Assembly: GCA_003476885.1 (NCBI GenBank)
Contig: DMUR01000098.1
Span: 1 to 18,940, forward strand
Source of the DNA: Chloroflexota bacterium
GTDB lineage: Bacteria > Chloroflexota > Limnocylindria > Limnocylindrales > Limnocylindraceae
Length of the DNA: 18,940 nucleotides
Direction of reading: 5' to 3'
Below are positions 7,658 through 14,622 of the stretch, in pieces. The number at the start of each line of letters is the position of its first letter. Position 1 is the first letter of the stretch. The position numbers and the translations under genes are program-made. The notes beneath the pieces are model-generated. The model had not been told where the DNA came from, searched no databases, and was given only the letters and a program-made list of their open reading frames with translations.

Positions 7658-8986
7658 TCACTGGAGCGGCGCCGCGGCGGTTGACTGTTCAACCAACGCG
7701 TCGAGATGCGCCTGCCAGTCGTACTGTTTTGTCGCGGTGAACGCCTCTTCAAATCCGGCACTCACAACGTCCCAGAAGCCGGCCGACCACTCGCCCTTGA
7801 TCGGCTCCAGCGCAATGTGCGCATTCCCGATCTTGGTGATCTCGCACTTGCTGAGCGGCAGCTGATCTGTCTTGCAGTAAACATCATCGAGCACCACGGA
7901 GATCGGCGAGCTGTTGTAGCCCGCGATTGCGTCACGCTTCTGACCCTCGATATCCGTGAGGAACTTCACGTACTCCCAGGCCCACGCCTTGTTTTGGGAG
8001 CTGGCTGACACACCGAACCCGGATGCGGCGCCTTGGATCTTGCCGTTCCCCTCAACAGGGACCGAGACCGCATCCCACTCGAACGCGCCCGCGGAGTTCG
8101 CAATGATCGCAGGGGCCTCCCAGGTCCCGGAGATCAACATCGCCACGTTGCCTGCAGAGAAGTTCTGCTCGCCAGCCGAATCGGCATCAGAGAGGCCACC
8201 AAACTTCGCGCCAGGCTCCCAGTTCATCACAGCTTCTCGACTCAAGTCGTCAAGAGTCTTGAGCCCTTCAGCACAGCCTGGGCCGTTGTAGGTGTACTCC
8301 GTTGCGGCCGAGTCATCATTGCTGAGCTCACATCCGTACATGCGCATCCACGCGACGTACTGTTCGGTCCAAGCCAACGAGACACCAAAGCGCTTTTTTG
8401 ATTTGTCCGTGGTTTTGCGCGCCGCATCTACGAACTCGGCGATCGTCCAATCGCTCGTTGGTTCAGCGACGCCTGCCGCCTTAAAGATGTCCTTGTTGTA
8501 GTAGACGAAGTTAAATGGCAGCACGCTGTTCGGCATCACCATCTGTGAGCCGTCAAGCTGGAACGACTTCAAGAGCGCCTCCGGATAGGGGCTCAAGTCG
8601 TACCCTTCCGCTTCGATGAAGCTATCGAGCGGCTCAAACGCGCCCGCAACAGCAAACTGCGTGAAACCGGTGTCGGTATCCGTCCAGAGGACGTCACCCG
8701 CGGTCCCCGCCACGACCTGTGGAAGCAGCGCGTCGATGTACTCGCTGCTCTGCACGATCTCGATCGTGACATTCGGGTGCAGGGCGGTGAAATCGGCCCC
8801 CTGCGCCTGTCGATACTCAAGTTCCGCCTGTCCACCCGCGTTGTAGATCTGGACGGTGAGTGTCACTGGATCGGTGGTGAGCCCTCCAGCAGGACTCTCG
8901 GAGCTTTCAGAGCCGCCGCAGGCGGCTGCGATCAACCCGACGACCAACGCAACTGCGGTGGTGCGTCGCCATGAAGACTGTGCCAT
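7658..8986 (-). CDS. Extracellular sugar-binding lipoprotein (solute-binding protein family 1)
   Basis: Binding component of the minus-strand sugar importer, 442 aa, typical of MalE-like cluster proteins. The N-terminus has basic residues, a hydrophobic stretch and a lipobox-like LIAAAC, so the lipidated cysteine is C23. A GS-rich linker follows and then the binding domain. Features include an early VTLTVQIYNAGGQAE strand, LWTDTDTGF, PFNFVYYNKDIFKAAG (a hallmark block of this family), and SAGNVAMLISGTWE. The ATG at 8986 is supported by AAGGAGGGG 4-5 nt upstream; an in-frame start at 9076 would remove the signal peptide from the N-terminus. It is the first gene of the minus-strand operon, so its promoter should lie in 8987-9110. 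Ligand unknown. Confidence 0.95.
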   Translation of the reverse strand: MAQSSWRRTTAVALVVGLIAAACGGSESSESPAGGLTTDPVTLTVQIYNAGGQAELEYRQAQGADFTALHPNVTIEIVQSSEYIDALLPQVVAGTAGDVLWTDTDTGFTQFAVAGAFEPLDSFIEAEGYDLSPYPEALLKSFQLDGSQMVMPNSVLPFNFVYYNKDIFKAAGVAEPTSDWTIAEFVDAARKTTDKSKKRFGVSLAWTEQYVAWMRMYGCELSNDDSAATEYTYNGPGCAEGLKTLDDLSREAVMNWEPGAKFGGLSDADSAGEQNFSAGNVAMLISGTWEAPAIIANSAGAFEWDAVSVPVEGNGKIQGAASGFGVSASSQNKAWAWEYVKFLTDIEGQKRDAIAGYNSSPISVVLDDVYCKTDQLPLSKCEITKIGNAHIALEPIKGEWSAGFWDVVSAGFEEAFTATKQYDWQAHLDALVEQSTAAAPLQ

Positions 8987-9110
8987 TGACCCCTCCTTAA
9001 CACTGGCCCAAAGGGCATTCGCCCAAGGTGGCACAAGGCTTCCACAGGTCACTACGGCGCAGCGCCCATGTTTCACGCTACGCGCAGACGGGTGCGTCTA
9101 TCCTGAACCG
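8987..9110. other. Divergent intergenic region with short dyads
   Basis: This is the longest gap in the window and must hold control sites for the minus-strand sugar operon and the plus-strand methyltransferase. GCCC-AAA-GGGC (9006-9016) and GGGC-ATTC-GCCC (9013-9024) are overlapping inverted repeats near the sugar operon start, which could be an operator or alternative hairpins in its leader. AGACG-GGTG-CGTCT (9086-9099) lies next to the plus-strand -10. I could not pick a convincing -35/-10 pair for the sugar operon. Confidence 0.35.
9099..9104 (+). promoter_or_regulatory. -10 box TATCCT of a likely leaderless promoter
   Basis: TATCCT ends 6 nt before the methyltransferase ATG at 9111, so transcription would begin at or next to the start codon. 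No Shine-Dalgarno is present. No good -35 is visible. The geometry matches TANNNT-N6-ATG at 11087 and 14611. Confidence 0.5.
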
Positions 9111-9908
9111 ATGAACTCCGCCTCAAACGCGCCGCTCGATCATATAGAGAGCGTGAGCAACCCCTTGGTCAAGGAGCTGCGAGAACTCCGCACGCCGAAG
9201 GGGCGCAAGGAGCAGCGTCGCTTCATTGCGGAAGGGGAGCGGACGCTCGTGGAGGCGGCTCGCGCCGGGTGGCGCGCCAGCATCCTGCTCATTGGGCCAG
9301 AGGGTGAAGGGACCAAGCTCACCGCGGAGCGTGTGATCCGTGTCTCGAATGACGTCCTCGCAAAGGTGACCGGTCGTGAGAACCCACAGCCGCTTCTTGG
9401 TGTATTCGCGGAGCCCGCAGTAGGGACGCAAGGGGTACAGCAGATTGATCCGTCGGCCGCGACACGATGGCTGATGCTCGAAGGCCCACGTGACCCAGGA
9501 AACCTTGGGAGCTGCATCAGAAGCGCCGACGCGGTGGCGGCGGGCGGCGTCATCTTGGTTGGTGAAACGTGTGATCCGTATAGCGTGGAGTGCGTTCGCG
9601 CCACGATGGGCTCAATCTTTGCGGTTCCAATCTTTCGCCTGAGCGACGCAGAGGCGCGTGAACTTCTCGCGCGCTGGCCAGGCGAGAGTGTGGCAACGGC
9701 GGGTGATGCTCCTTCGGACTATGCCGCGGTGGCGTACCGCGCCCCCGCAATCATTGTCGTTGGCACGGAAGCTGAAGGTTTGTCACCAGCGCTCCGCGCG
9801 GCGTGTCGTGTGGCGGTGAGCATTCCAATGCTTGGCCGCGCCGAGAGCCTTAACCTTGGTGTTGCTGCGGCGATCACCCTGTACGCCGCCGAACGCGCGC
9901 AGCGATAA
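9111..9908 (+). CDS. SpoU/TrmH-family RNA 2'-O-methyltransferase
   Basis: SAM-dependent ribose methyltransferase for tRNA or rRNA, 265 aa, of the class with an N-terminal L30e-like substrate-binding domain (about 10-100; NPLVKELRELRTPKGR..RRFIAEGERT is typical). The C-terminal SPOUT knot domain shows its three motifs: DPGNLGSCIRSADA (128-141), VGTEAEGLS (217-225) and IPMLGRAESLNLGVAAAI (238-255). The ATG at 9111 is chosen because it matches the family N-terminus and has a -10 box 6 nt upstream; it has no Shine-Dalgarno and is probably leaderless. A possible target is 23S rRNA, as in RlmB or TsnR-like proteins, but the exact nucleotide cannot be told. The peptidase gene follows after 10 bp. 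Confidence 0.93.
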   Translation: MNSASNAPLDHIESVSNPLVKELRELRTPKGRKEQRRFIAEGERTLVEAARAGWRASILLIGPEGEGTKLTAERVIRVSNDVLAKVTGRENPQPLLGVFAEPAVGTQGVQQIDPSAATRWLMLEGPRDPGNLGSCIRSADAVAAGGVILVGETCDPYSVECVRATMGSIFAVPIFRLSDAEARELLARWPGESVATAGDAPSDYAAVAYRAPAIIVVGTEAEGLSPALRAACRVAVSIPMLGRAESLNLGVAAAITLYAAERAQR

Positions 9909-9918
9909 GGAGAGCGCC

Positions 9919-11094
9919 ATGCCACGGAGTCAACGAGCCGCAGACCTTGGGATCACGATCGGGCGTTTTCCGCACGGTCCGAGCAACGCGATCAGCGATG
10001 TCAGCGGCGTGCGCGTTGCTACAGAGACGCTGATTGCGGGCGACGGCGCACTGCTGCGCGGAAGAGGGCCGATTCGAACAGGCGTTACCGCAATCGTGCC
10101 GCAGGCACTGGAATCAATGGGGCATCCGCTCTTCGCTGGAACGCATCGACTGAATGGGAACGGAGAGATGACGGGCCTTGAGTGGATTCGTGAATCAGGG
10201 TTTCTCACAACACCGATCTGCATCACCAATACGCACTCCGTTGGCGTGGTGCACGACGAGATGATTCGTTGGTCGCTCGACAACGTCCGTGGAGCGCCTG
10301 CATGGAGTCTCCCAGTGGTTGGCGAGACATTTGACGGCGTCCTGAACGACATCAACGGATTTCACATCACTGCGGCGCATGCACGCGCCGCGCTGGATGC
10401 TGCCGCCGCACTCCCAGTCGGCGCACCAGTGCCGCGTGGCAACCAGGGTGGTGGCACGGGGATGATCTGTCACGGATTCAAGGGTGGCAACGGCACCTCA
10501 AGTCGCACCCTTCCTGCAGCGCTCGGCGGCTACACCGTTGGCGTGTTCGTGCAGGCGAACCATGGTCGTCGCCATCGACTCACCATCGCCGGACGCGTAC
10601 TCGGCGCCGAAGGGGGCGTGCTTGACACCACCAAGTACCCGCTCCCGTGGAAGGCCGCGCCACCAGTCGTGCCAACAGAGACGCAGCCAGCGTCGGCACC
10701 TGACGATCCGCGCGGCGGCGCAGGCTCCATCATCGTGATCGTGGCCACGGATGCACCACTACTTCCGATGCAGCTTGATCGCCTCGCGCAGCGCGCCGTG
10801 ATGGGGATCGCGCGTGTGGGTGGTGTGGGCGAACACTCATCGGGTGATCTGGTCTTGAGCTTCTCTACGGCGAACGCGAACCTACCTCCGGAAGATCTGG
10901 AGCCCGTCGCGCCGTTTAGTCAGGGTGTAGAGATGCTGATCAACGCGCATATCTCACCACTCTTTGAGGCAACGGCGGACGCTACGGAAGAGGCGATTTT
11001 GGATGCGATGATCGCGGCGGAGAGCATGGTTGGCGTGAACAGCGCCGAAGCGATCGCACTCCCTCTAGATGTGGTCCGGAGTGCGCTAGCCTGA
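9919..11094 (+). CDS. P1 (S58) family peptidase, DmpA/BapA-like
   Basis: N-terminal nucleophile aminopeptidase, 391 aa, of the DmpA / beta-peptidyl aminopeptidase family. The proprotein cuts itself to give two chains, and the new N-terminal serine is the nucleophile. The predicted cut is Gly269|Ser270 within GGAGSIIVIVATDAP, which matches the known DmpA-type site and leaves a beta chain of about 122 residues. The N-terminus (GRFPHGPSNAISDVSGVRV..) and the VRTG-like block (IRTGVTAI) are family hallmarks. The ATG at 9919 has AAGGAG overlapping the previous stop. No signal peptide is seen, so it should be cytoplasmic. Members release D-residues, beta-residues or small N-terminal residues from short peptides; the specificity here is unknown. 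The last codons overlap the -10 of the next gene. Confidence 0.93.
   Translation: MPRSQRAADLGITIGRFPHGPSNAISDVSGVRVATETLIAGDGALLRGRGPIRTGVTAIVPQALESMGHPLFAGTHRLNGNGEMTGLEWIRESGFLTTPICITNTHSVGVVHDEMIRWSLDNVRGAPAWSLPVVGETFDGVLNDINGFHITAAHARAALDAAAALPVGAPVPRGNQGGGTGMICHGFKGGNGTSSRTLPAALGGYTVGVFVQANHGRRHRLTIAGRVLGAEGGVLDTTKYPLPWKAAPPVVPTETQPASAPDDPRGGAGSIIVIVATDAPLLPMQLDRLAQRAVMGIARVGGVGEHSSGDLVLSFSTANANLPPEDLEPVAPFSQGVEMLINAHISPLFEATADATEEAILDAMIAAESMVGVNSAEAIALPLDVVRSALA
11087..11092 (+). promoter_or_regulatory. -10 box TAGCCT inside the peptidase stop region
   Basis: TAGCCT overlaps the peptidase TGA (11092-11094) by one base and ends exactly 6 nt before the ATG at 11099. There is no Shine-Dalgarno. 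Either transcription starts at the ATG (leaderless) or translation is coupled across the 4-nt gap. No good -35 is visible. Confidence 0.4.
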
Positions 11095-11098
11095 TCCA

Positions 11099-12199
11099 AT
11101 GAATCTTCCGCCACTCGGCAGTCCGCGCACATGGCCACCGATCGTCCAGGCGCTCGCCTGGGCGGCGCTCGGTAGTGCCGCAGTGCTCCTTATTGGCGCA
11201 GGCCTGGCGCAGATCGCCGCGCTCGTGAGCGCGCAGAGCGCCCTGATCGCCGCCCTGATCGCAGGCTGGCTCCTTGCAACGCTTGCGGACGCACCGATTG
11301 AGGCGCTGGCGCGTCGCGGGATGGCTCGACGTCGCGCCGTGATCCTGGTCTGGGTGCTCGGCGCAATCCCTGTGCTCGTGATCATCGCGGAGCTCGTCTT
11401 CGCCCTGGCGACCTCGCTCAGCGTGGTCGTGTCAGCAGCGCCTCCAACAAGTGCGCAGATCGGGCAACTGATCGCCCGTCCAAGTGAGCTACTTCGCTCC
11501 CTTGGCATTCAGATTGATCTCGTCCCCATTGCAACAGAGGCCCTCACCCTCATCCGCAGCGCGGCGGCTGAGGTGCAGGCGAACATTGCAAATATCGCCG
11601 CTGGTGCAGTGGCGGCACTCGGGCCAGTCATCCTTGCGATTGGACTCGGCGTGATCCTCTCTGCAAACCCTGACTACATCAGCGTGCTGAACATCTTCCT
11701 GCCACGCTCAAGTGGCGAATCAATCCATCGATCACGACAAGTGCTCGAGTCAATCCTTGCGCGCTTCATTGGTCGCCACCTTCTCCTCGGACTCACTTTC
11801 GGTCTCACCGCCGGACTCGGGGCCTCGCTCGCTGGCGCCGATGCGGTGTTGGCCGGGACACTCGGCGGTCTCGTCATGGCGATCCCAACGATTGGCCAGG
11901 GCGCGGCCGTCGTGCCGCCGCTCCTCCTCGCACTGCTGAGCGCCGGTGACCAGACGCTGATTGGCGTGATCGTCATTGTGGTCAGCTGGCTCCTTGTGGC
12001 AACACAACTCGCACCAAAACTCCTCAACGGGGTGCTCCGACTCTCTGGGGCAACGGTCTTCATCGCTGGTACGGCAGGCGGTTTGGTGGCGGGAATTCCT
12101 GGCGCGATCTTCGCCCTCCCGGTTGTTGCAGCGGCGGCCGCACTGCGTCGACCTGAGACGACACGCAGCGCGAAGGGGCGAGCGCGTCGACGAACGTGA
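11099..12199 (+). CDS. AI-2E family membrane protein
   Basis: Polytopic membrane protein of the AI-2E family (TqsA/YdiK/PerM-like), 366 aa. The family has been linked variously to AI-2 export, ion/proton antiport and permease roles, so function cannot be assigned by homology. About eight hydrophobic segments are visible: a pair at about 20-65, one after a basic DAPIEALARRGMARRRA turn, a hydrophilic mid-region, and the conserved C-terminal half with GLTAGLGASLAG and the hallmark MAIPTIGQGAAVVPPLLLAL. The tail is very basic (RSAKGRARRRT), consistent with a cytoplasmic C-terminus. The ATG at 11099 follows the peptidase stop by 4 nt and has a -10-like box but no Shine-Dalgarno. The stop overlaps the MFS gene start by 4 bp (GTGA). 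Confidence 0.9.
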   Translation: MNLPPLGSPRTWPPIVQALAWAALGSAAVLLIGAGLAQIAALVSAQSALIAALIAGWLLATLADAPIEALARRGMARRRAVILVWVLGAIPVLVIIAELVFALATSLSVVVSAAPPTSAQIGQLIARPSELLRSLGIQIDLVPIATEALTLIRSAAAEVQANIANIAAGAVAALGPVILAIGLGVILSANPDYISVLNIFLPRSSGESIHRSRQVLESILARFIGRHLLLGLTFGLTAGLGASLAGADAVLAGTLGGLVMAIPTIGQGAAVVPPLLLALLSAGDQTLIGVIVIVVSWLLVATQLAPKLLNGVLRLSGATVFIAGTAGGLVAGIPGAIFALPVVAAAAALRRPETTRSAKGRARRRT

Positions 12200-13437
12200 T
12201 CGCAGCCTCTCGGTGGCGTGGGCCATTTCGCCACCGCAACTACAGACTCTTCTGGGGCGGCCAACTGATCTCGCTCGCCGGCACATGGATGCAATCCATC
12301 GCCCAGGCGTGGCTGATCACTGAGCTCACGCCCGACCCAGTCTGGCTCGGTGTTGTCGCCGCGGCGCAGTTCACCCCCGTCCTCATCTTCGGACTCTTCG
12401 GCGGCGTCCTCGCAGACGTGCTGCCGAAACGGCAGGCGCTGATTGGCACGCAGGCTGCGCTGATGATCCTGGCGCTGCTTCAGGCGCTCCTGGTCGCGTT
12501 CGACGTGATGTCAATCCCACTCTTGATTGTCCTCGCAGTTGCTCTTGGCACCGTCAATGCGGTCGACATGCCGATTCGACAGTCGTTCTTCTCTGAGATG
12601 GTTCCACGCGAAGAGGTGGGACGTGCCGTTGCCTTCAACTCTGCGATGTTCAATGGCGCGCGTGTCATTGGTCCTGCAATCGGCGGCGTCTTGATCAGTG
12701 TGATCGGCGTTGCTGGTTGCTTTGCCGTGAACGGTGCGAGCTTCTTGGCCACACTCCTCGCGCTCCTCCTGATGCGGGAGGTGGAGCTGCATGCTGCACC
12801 TCGCGGTGCACGGCCACGAAGTGTCCAAGCGGTGAAGACGAGCCTGATGGAGGGCCTGCGCTACGTGCAGCGCACCCCAATCGTGGCGCTCTGCGTATTT
12901 GTGATCGGCGTGATCTCTGGTGTGGCGATGAACTTCAATGTCATCATTCCGCCGCTCTCGCGTGTGGTGCTGCAGATCGGCGCTGCCGGCCTCGGAGGGT
13001 TGATGGCTGCGGTTGGGCTCGGGTCACTCCTTGGCGCGCTGACGGTTGCCGCACTTAGAGAGCCGCGGAGAGAGTTGATTGTGATCGGCGGTGCACTTCT
13101 CGGCGTGTTTAGCGTGGCGGCGGGAGCCGCCGCGGGAAGTGGCCTTGCCATTGCCGTACCGCTCACGGGACTCGCACTCTTTGGTGCTGGGTTCGGCGCA
13201 ATCTCCATGGCGGCAACCGCAAATGCCTCCATCCAGACCACAACGCCAGCGCCGCTGCGCGGCCGGGTGATGAGTGTCTACACCACCGTCTTCGCTGGCT
13301 CCACGCCGATCGGCGGGCTAGCGACGGGCGCCGCCGTCTCACTCCTTGGTGCGACTGGAGCGCTTGCGCTCGCCGGCCTCCTCGCCGTCCTTGCGGCAGG
13401 ATTTGCGACGCTCTACTGGCGCTCGCTCCTTCGCTGA
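12196..13437 (+). CDS. MFS transporter, DHA3/EntS-like exporter
   Basis: Major facilitator protein of 413 aa with about 12 hydrophobic segments. The N-terminus (FRHRNYRLFWGGQLISLAG) and the SIAQAWLITELT block are typical of the DHA3-type drug/siderophore exporter branch. MFS motif A is visible at about 69-80 (GGVLADVLPKRQ). The central loop before helix 7 is basic (RGARPRS..). The GTG at 12196 overlaps the AI-2E-family stop as GTGA, giving coupled translation. The likely role is proton-driven export of a small molecule, but the substrate is unknown and nothing biosynthetic adjoins it. Its last 25 bp overlap the 3' end of the convergent phosphotransferase-family gene. Confidence 0.92.
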   Translation: MIAASRWRGPFRHRNYRLFWGGQLISLAGTWMQSIAQAWLITELTPDPVWLGVVAAAQFTPVLIFGLFGGVLADVLPKRQALIGTQAALMILALLQALLVAFDVMSIPLLIVLAVALGTVNAVDMPIRQSFFSEMVPREEVGRAVAFNSAMFNGARVIGPAIGGVLISVIGVAGCFAVNGASFLATLLALLLMREVELHAAPRGARPRSVQAVKTSLMEGLRYVQRTPIVALCVFVIGVISGVAMNFNVIIPPLSRVVLQIGAAGLGGLMAAVGLGSLLGALTVAALREPRRELIVIGGALLGVFSVAAGAAAGSGLAIAVPLTGLALFGAGFGAISMAATANASIQTTTPAPLRGRVMSVYTTVFAGSTPIGGLATGAAVSLLGATGALALAGLLAVLAAGFATLYWRSLLR

Positions 13438-14600
13438 GCGGGGAGCTCTTCGCTCAAAATGAGCGCCGCCGCTCGCGCAGGAGCGTCGTTAAGTCCCGCT
13501 CGGGGTCCGAGATAACGCTCGGCAAACGCGTGATATCGCTCACGCGCCACGGCTTCGCCGTGTGTCTCAGTGGTGGTAAGAAGTGCGGCAACATCGGCGG
13601 CACTACTCACACGCTGACCGATCCCGTCGCTCGCTGAGAGATCGGCGAAGAGACCAGGGTCCTGCGAGTACTCCGCGATGTCGTCAATGGCGAGAAGGAG
13701 TGGCCGAGCCATCAGCGACCAGAGGAATACTGATGATGAGTAGTCGGTGAAGAGGGCATCTGCAACGGGGAAGAGATCTTCAACGGGCGTCCTGCGATCA
13801 ACGATGAGGCATGACGGGTGTGTTGCCGCGTCCGTGATCGGCACCAGTGGGTGCGCCTTGATCAGAACGATCCAGTCAGGCGGCAGTGCCGCGGCGATCG
13901 CATCTGGCGAGATTGCAAGTGCTGATCTTCGACTGACGCCACGACCTCGAAACGTGGGAGCGTACAGAAGCACGCGTCGTCCTTCTAGAGCCGGATACTG
14001 CTCGCGAAGTGCGTTAGCCCGCGCGGCGACGTGTGCTTCGCTCGCAAGCCATGCGCTATGGAGAGGGCCCACGGCGTAGACGCGCTCCACTGGCATCTGG
14101 AACGCCTCGGCATATGCAGGTCGGACCTCTTCAGAGGAGACGAGCACGGCGTCGTACCCGCGATGAATGAGCGTGCGCAACGCGCCGTCGGCGCGTGTGC
14201 TTGCACCGCGTGCCGCGTGACCAAATCGCTTGTACGCCCCCTCTGCATGCCAGACCTGGAACACGCGGCTGCCGCTCCTTCGCGCGGTGATGTGCACGGG
14301 GAGCCACGCGTTATCAATGATCGTGATCTTGGCGCGATGGAGGGCCCATGTTGCTCCAATCAGGTGAAGGAGGTAGCGGACTTTGGAGGTGATTCCATAA
14401 CTGTATGGGGCAAGGGCAACGCGCTGTGCGCGTTCAGGTGCGGCCTCCCGGATCGCCGTTGAAAGTGCGGCGAGTTGTGGTCCGAGCACGTGATCGCGCG
14501 AGGAGGCGAAGAGGACCTCGTTCTTGAGGGCGAAGCGCTGCGCCACGAAGGCAACAAGGCCGAGCACGAGTCGCGTGAGCGTGAGTTCAAGTTGATTCAC
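13413..14600 (-). CDS. CDP-glycerol/ribitol phosphotransferase family protein (TagB/TagF-like)
   Basis: GT-B-type alditol-phosphate transferase of the CDP-glycerol glycerophosphotransferase family, 395 aa. It carries the family blocks FQVWHAEGAYKRFG (H118, candidate base), LLYAPTFRG (211-219), LIKAHPL (H250) and FTDYSS (284-289), in the expected order and spacing. A hydrophobic or amphipathic N-terminal helix (about 8-24) suits membrane association; no SH3-like repeats are present. The GTG at 14600 has no spaced Shine-Dalgarno but has TAGGAT 6 nt upstream, so it is probably leaderless. The start is divergent from a homologous gene only 22 bp away, and its 3' end overlaps the MFS gene by 25 bp. 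It should move glycerol-, ribitol- or a similar alditol-phosphate from a CDP donor to a surface polymer. Priming versus polymerising cannot be separated. Confidence 0.87.
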   Translation of the reverse strand: MNQLELTLTRLVLGLVAFVAQRFALKNEVLFASSRDHVLGPQLAALSTAIREAAPERAQRVALAPYSYGITSKVRYLLHLIGATWALHRAKITIIDNAWLPVHITARRSGSRVFQVWHAEGAYKRFGHAARGASTRADGALRTLIHRGYDAVLVSSEEVRPAYAEAFQMPVERVYAVGPLHSAWLASEAHVAARANALREQYPALEGRRVLLYAPTFRGRGVSRRSALAISPDAIAAALPPDWIVLIKAHPLVPITDAATHPSCLIVDRRTPVEDLFPVADALFTDYSSSVFLWSLMARPLLLAIDDIAEYSQDPGLFADLSASDGIGQRVSSAADVAALLTTTETHGEAVARERYHAFAERYLGPRAGLNDAPARAAALILSEELPAQRRSERQ

Positions 14601-14606
14601 CCTCGC

Positions 14607-14612
14607 ATCCTA
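14607..14612 (-). promoter_or_regulatory. -10 box TAGGAT, minus strand, leaderless type
   Basis: Read on the minus strand, TAGGAT is followed by 6 nt and then the GTG at 14600. It shares two base pairs (14611-14612) with the plus-strand -10 box of the divergent gene. No -35 at normal spacing is evident. Confidence 0.5.
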
Positions 14613-14616
14613 TACT
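14611..14616 (+). promoter_or_regulatory. -10 box TATACT, plus strand, leaderless type
   Basis: TATACT is a near-consensus -10. It ends 6 nt before the ATG at 14623, so the message should begin at or beside the start codon. There is no Shine-Dalgarno. TTGATT at 14592-14597 is only 13 bp away, short for a -35. The box overlaps the opposite-strand -10 by 2 bp. Confidence 0.6.
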
Positions 14617-14622
14617 CCCGCC

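Noticed and set aside
11674..12294. Minus-strand frames opposite the AI-2E-family gene
   Set aside because: The strand with membrane segments and family motifs is the plus strand; the minus frames have no recognisable domain.
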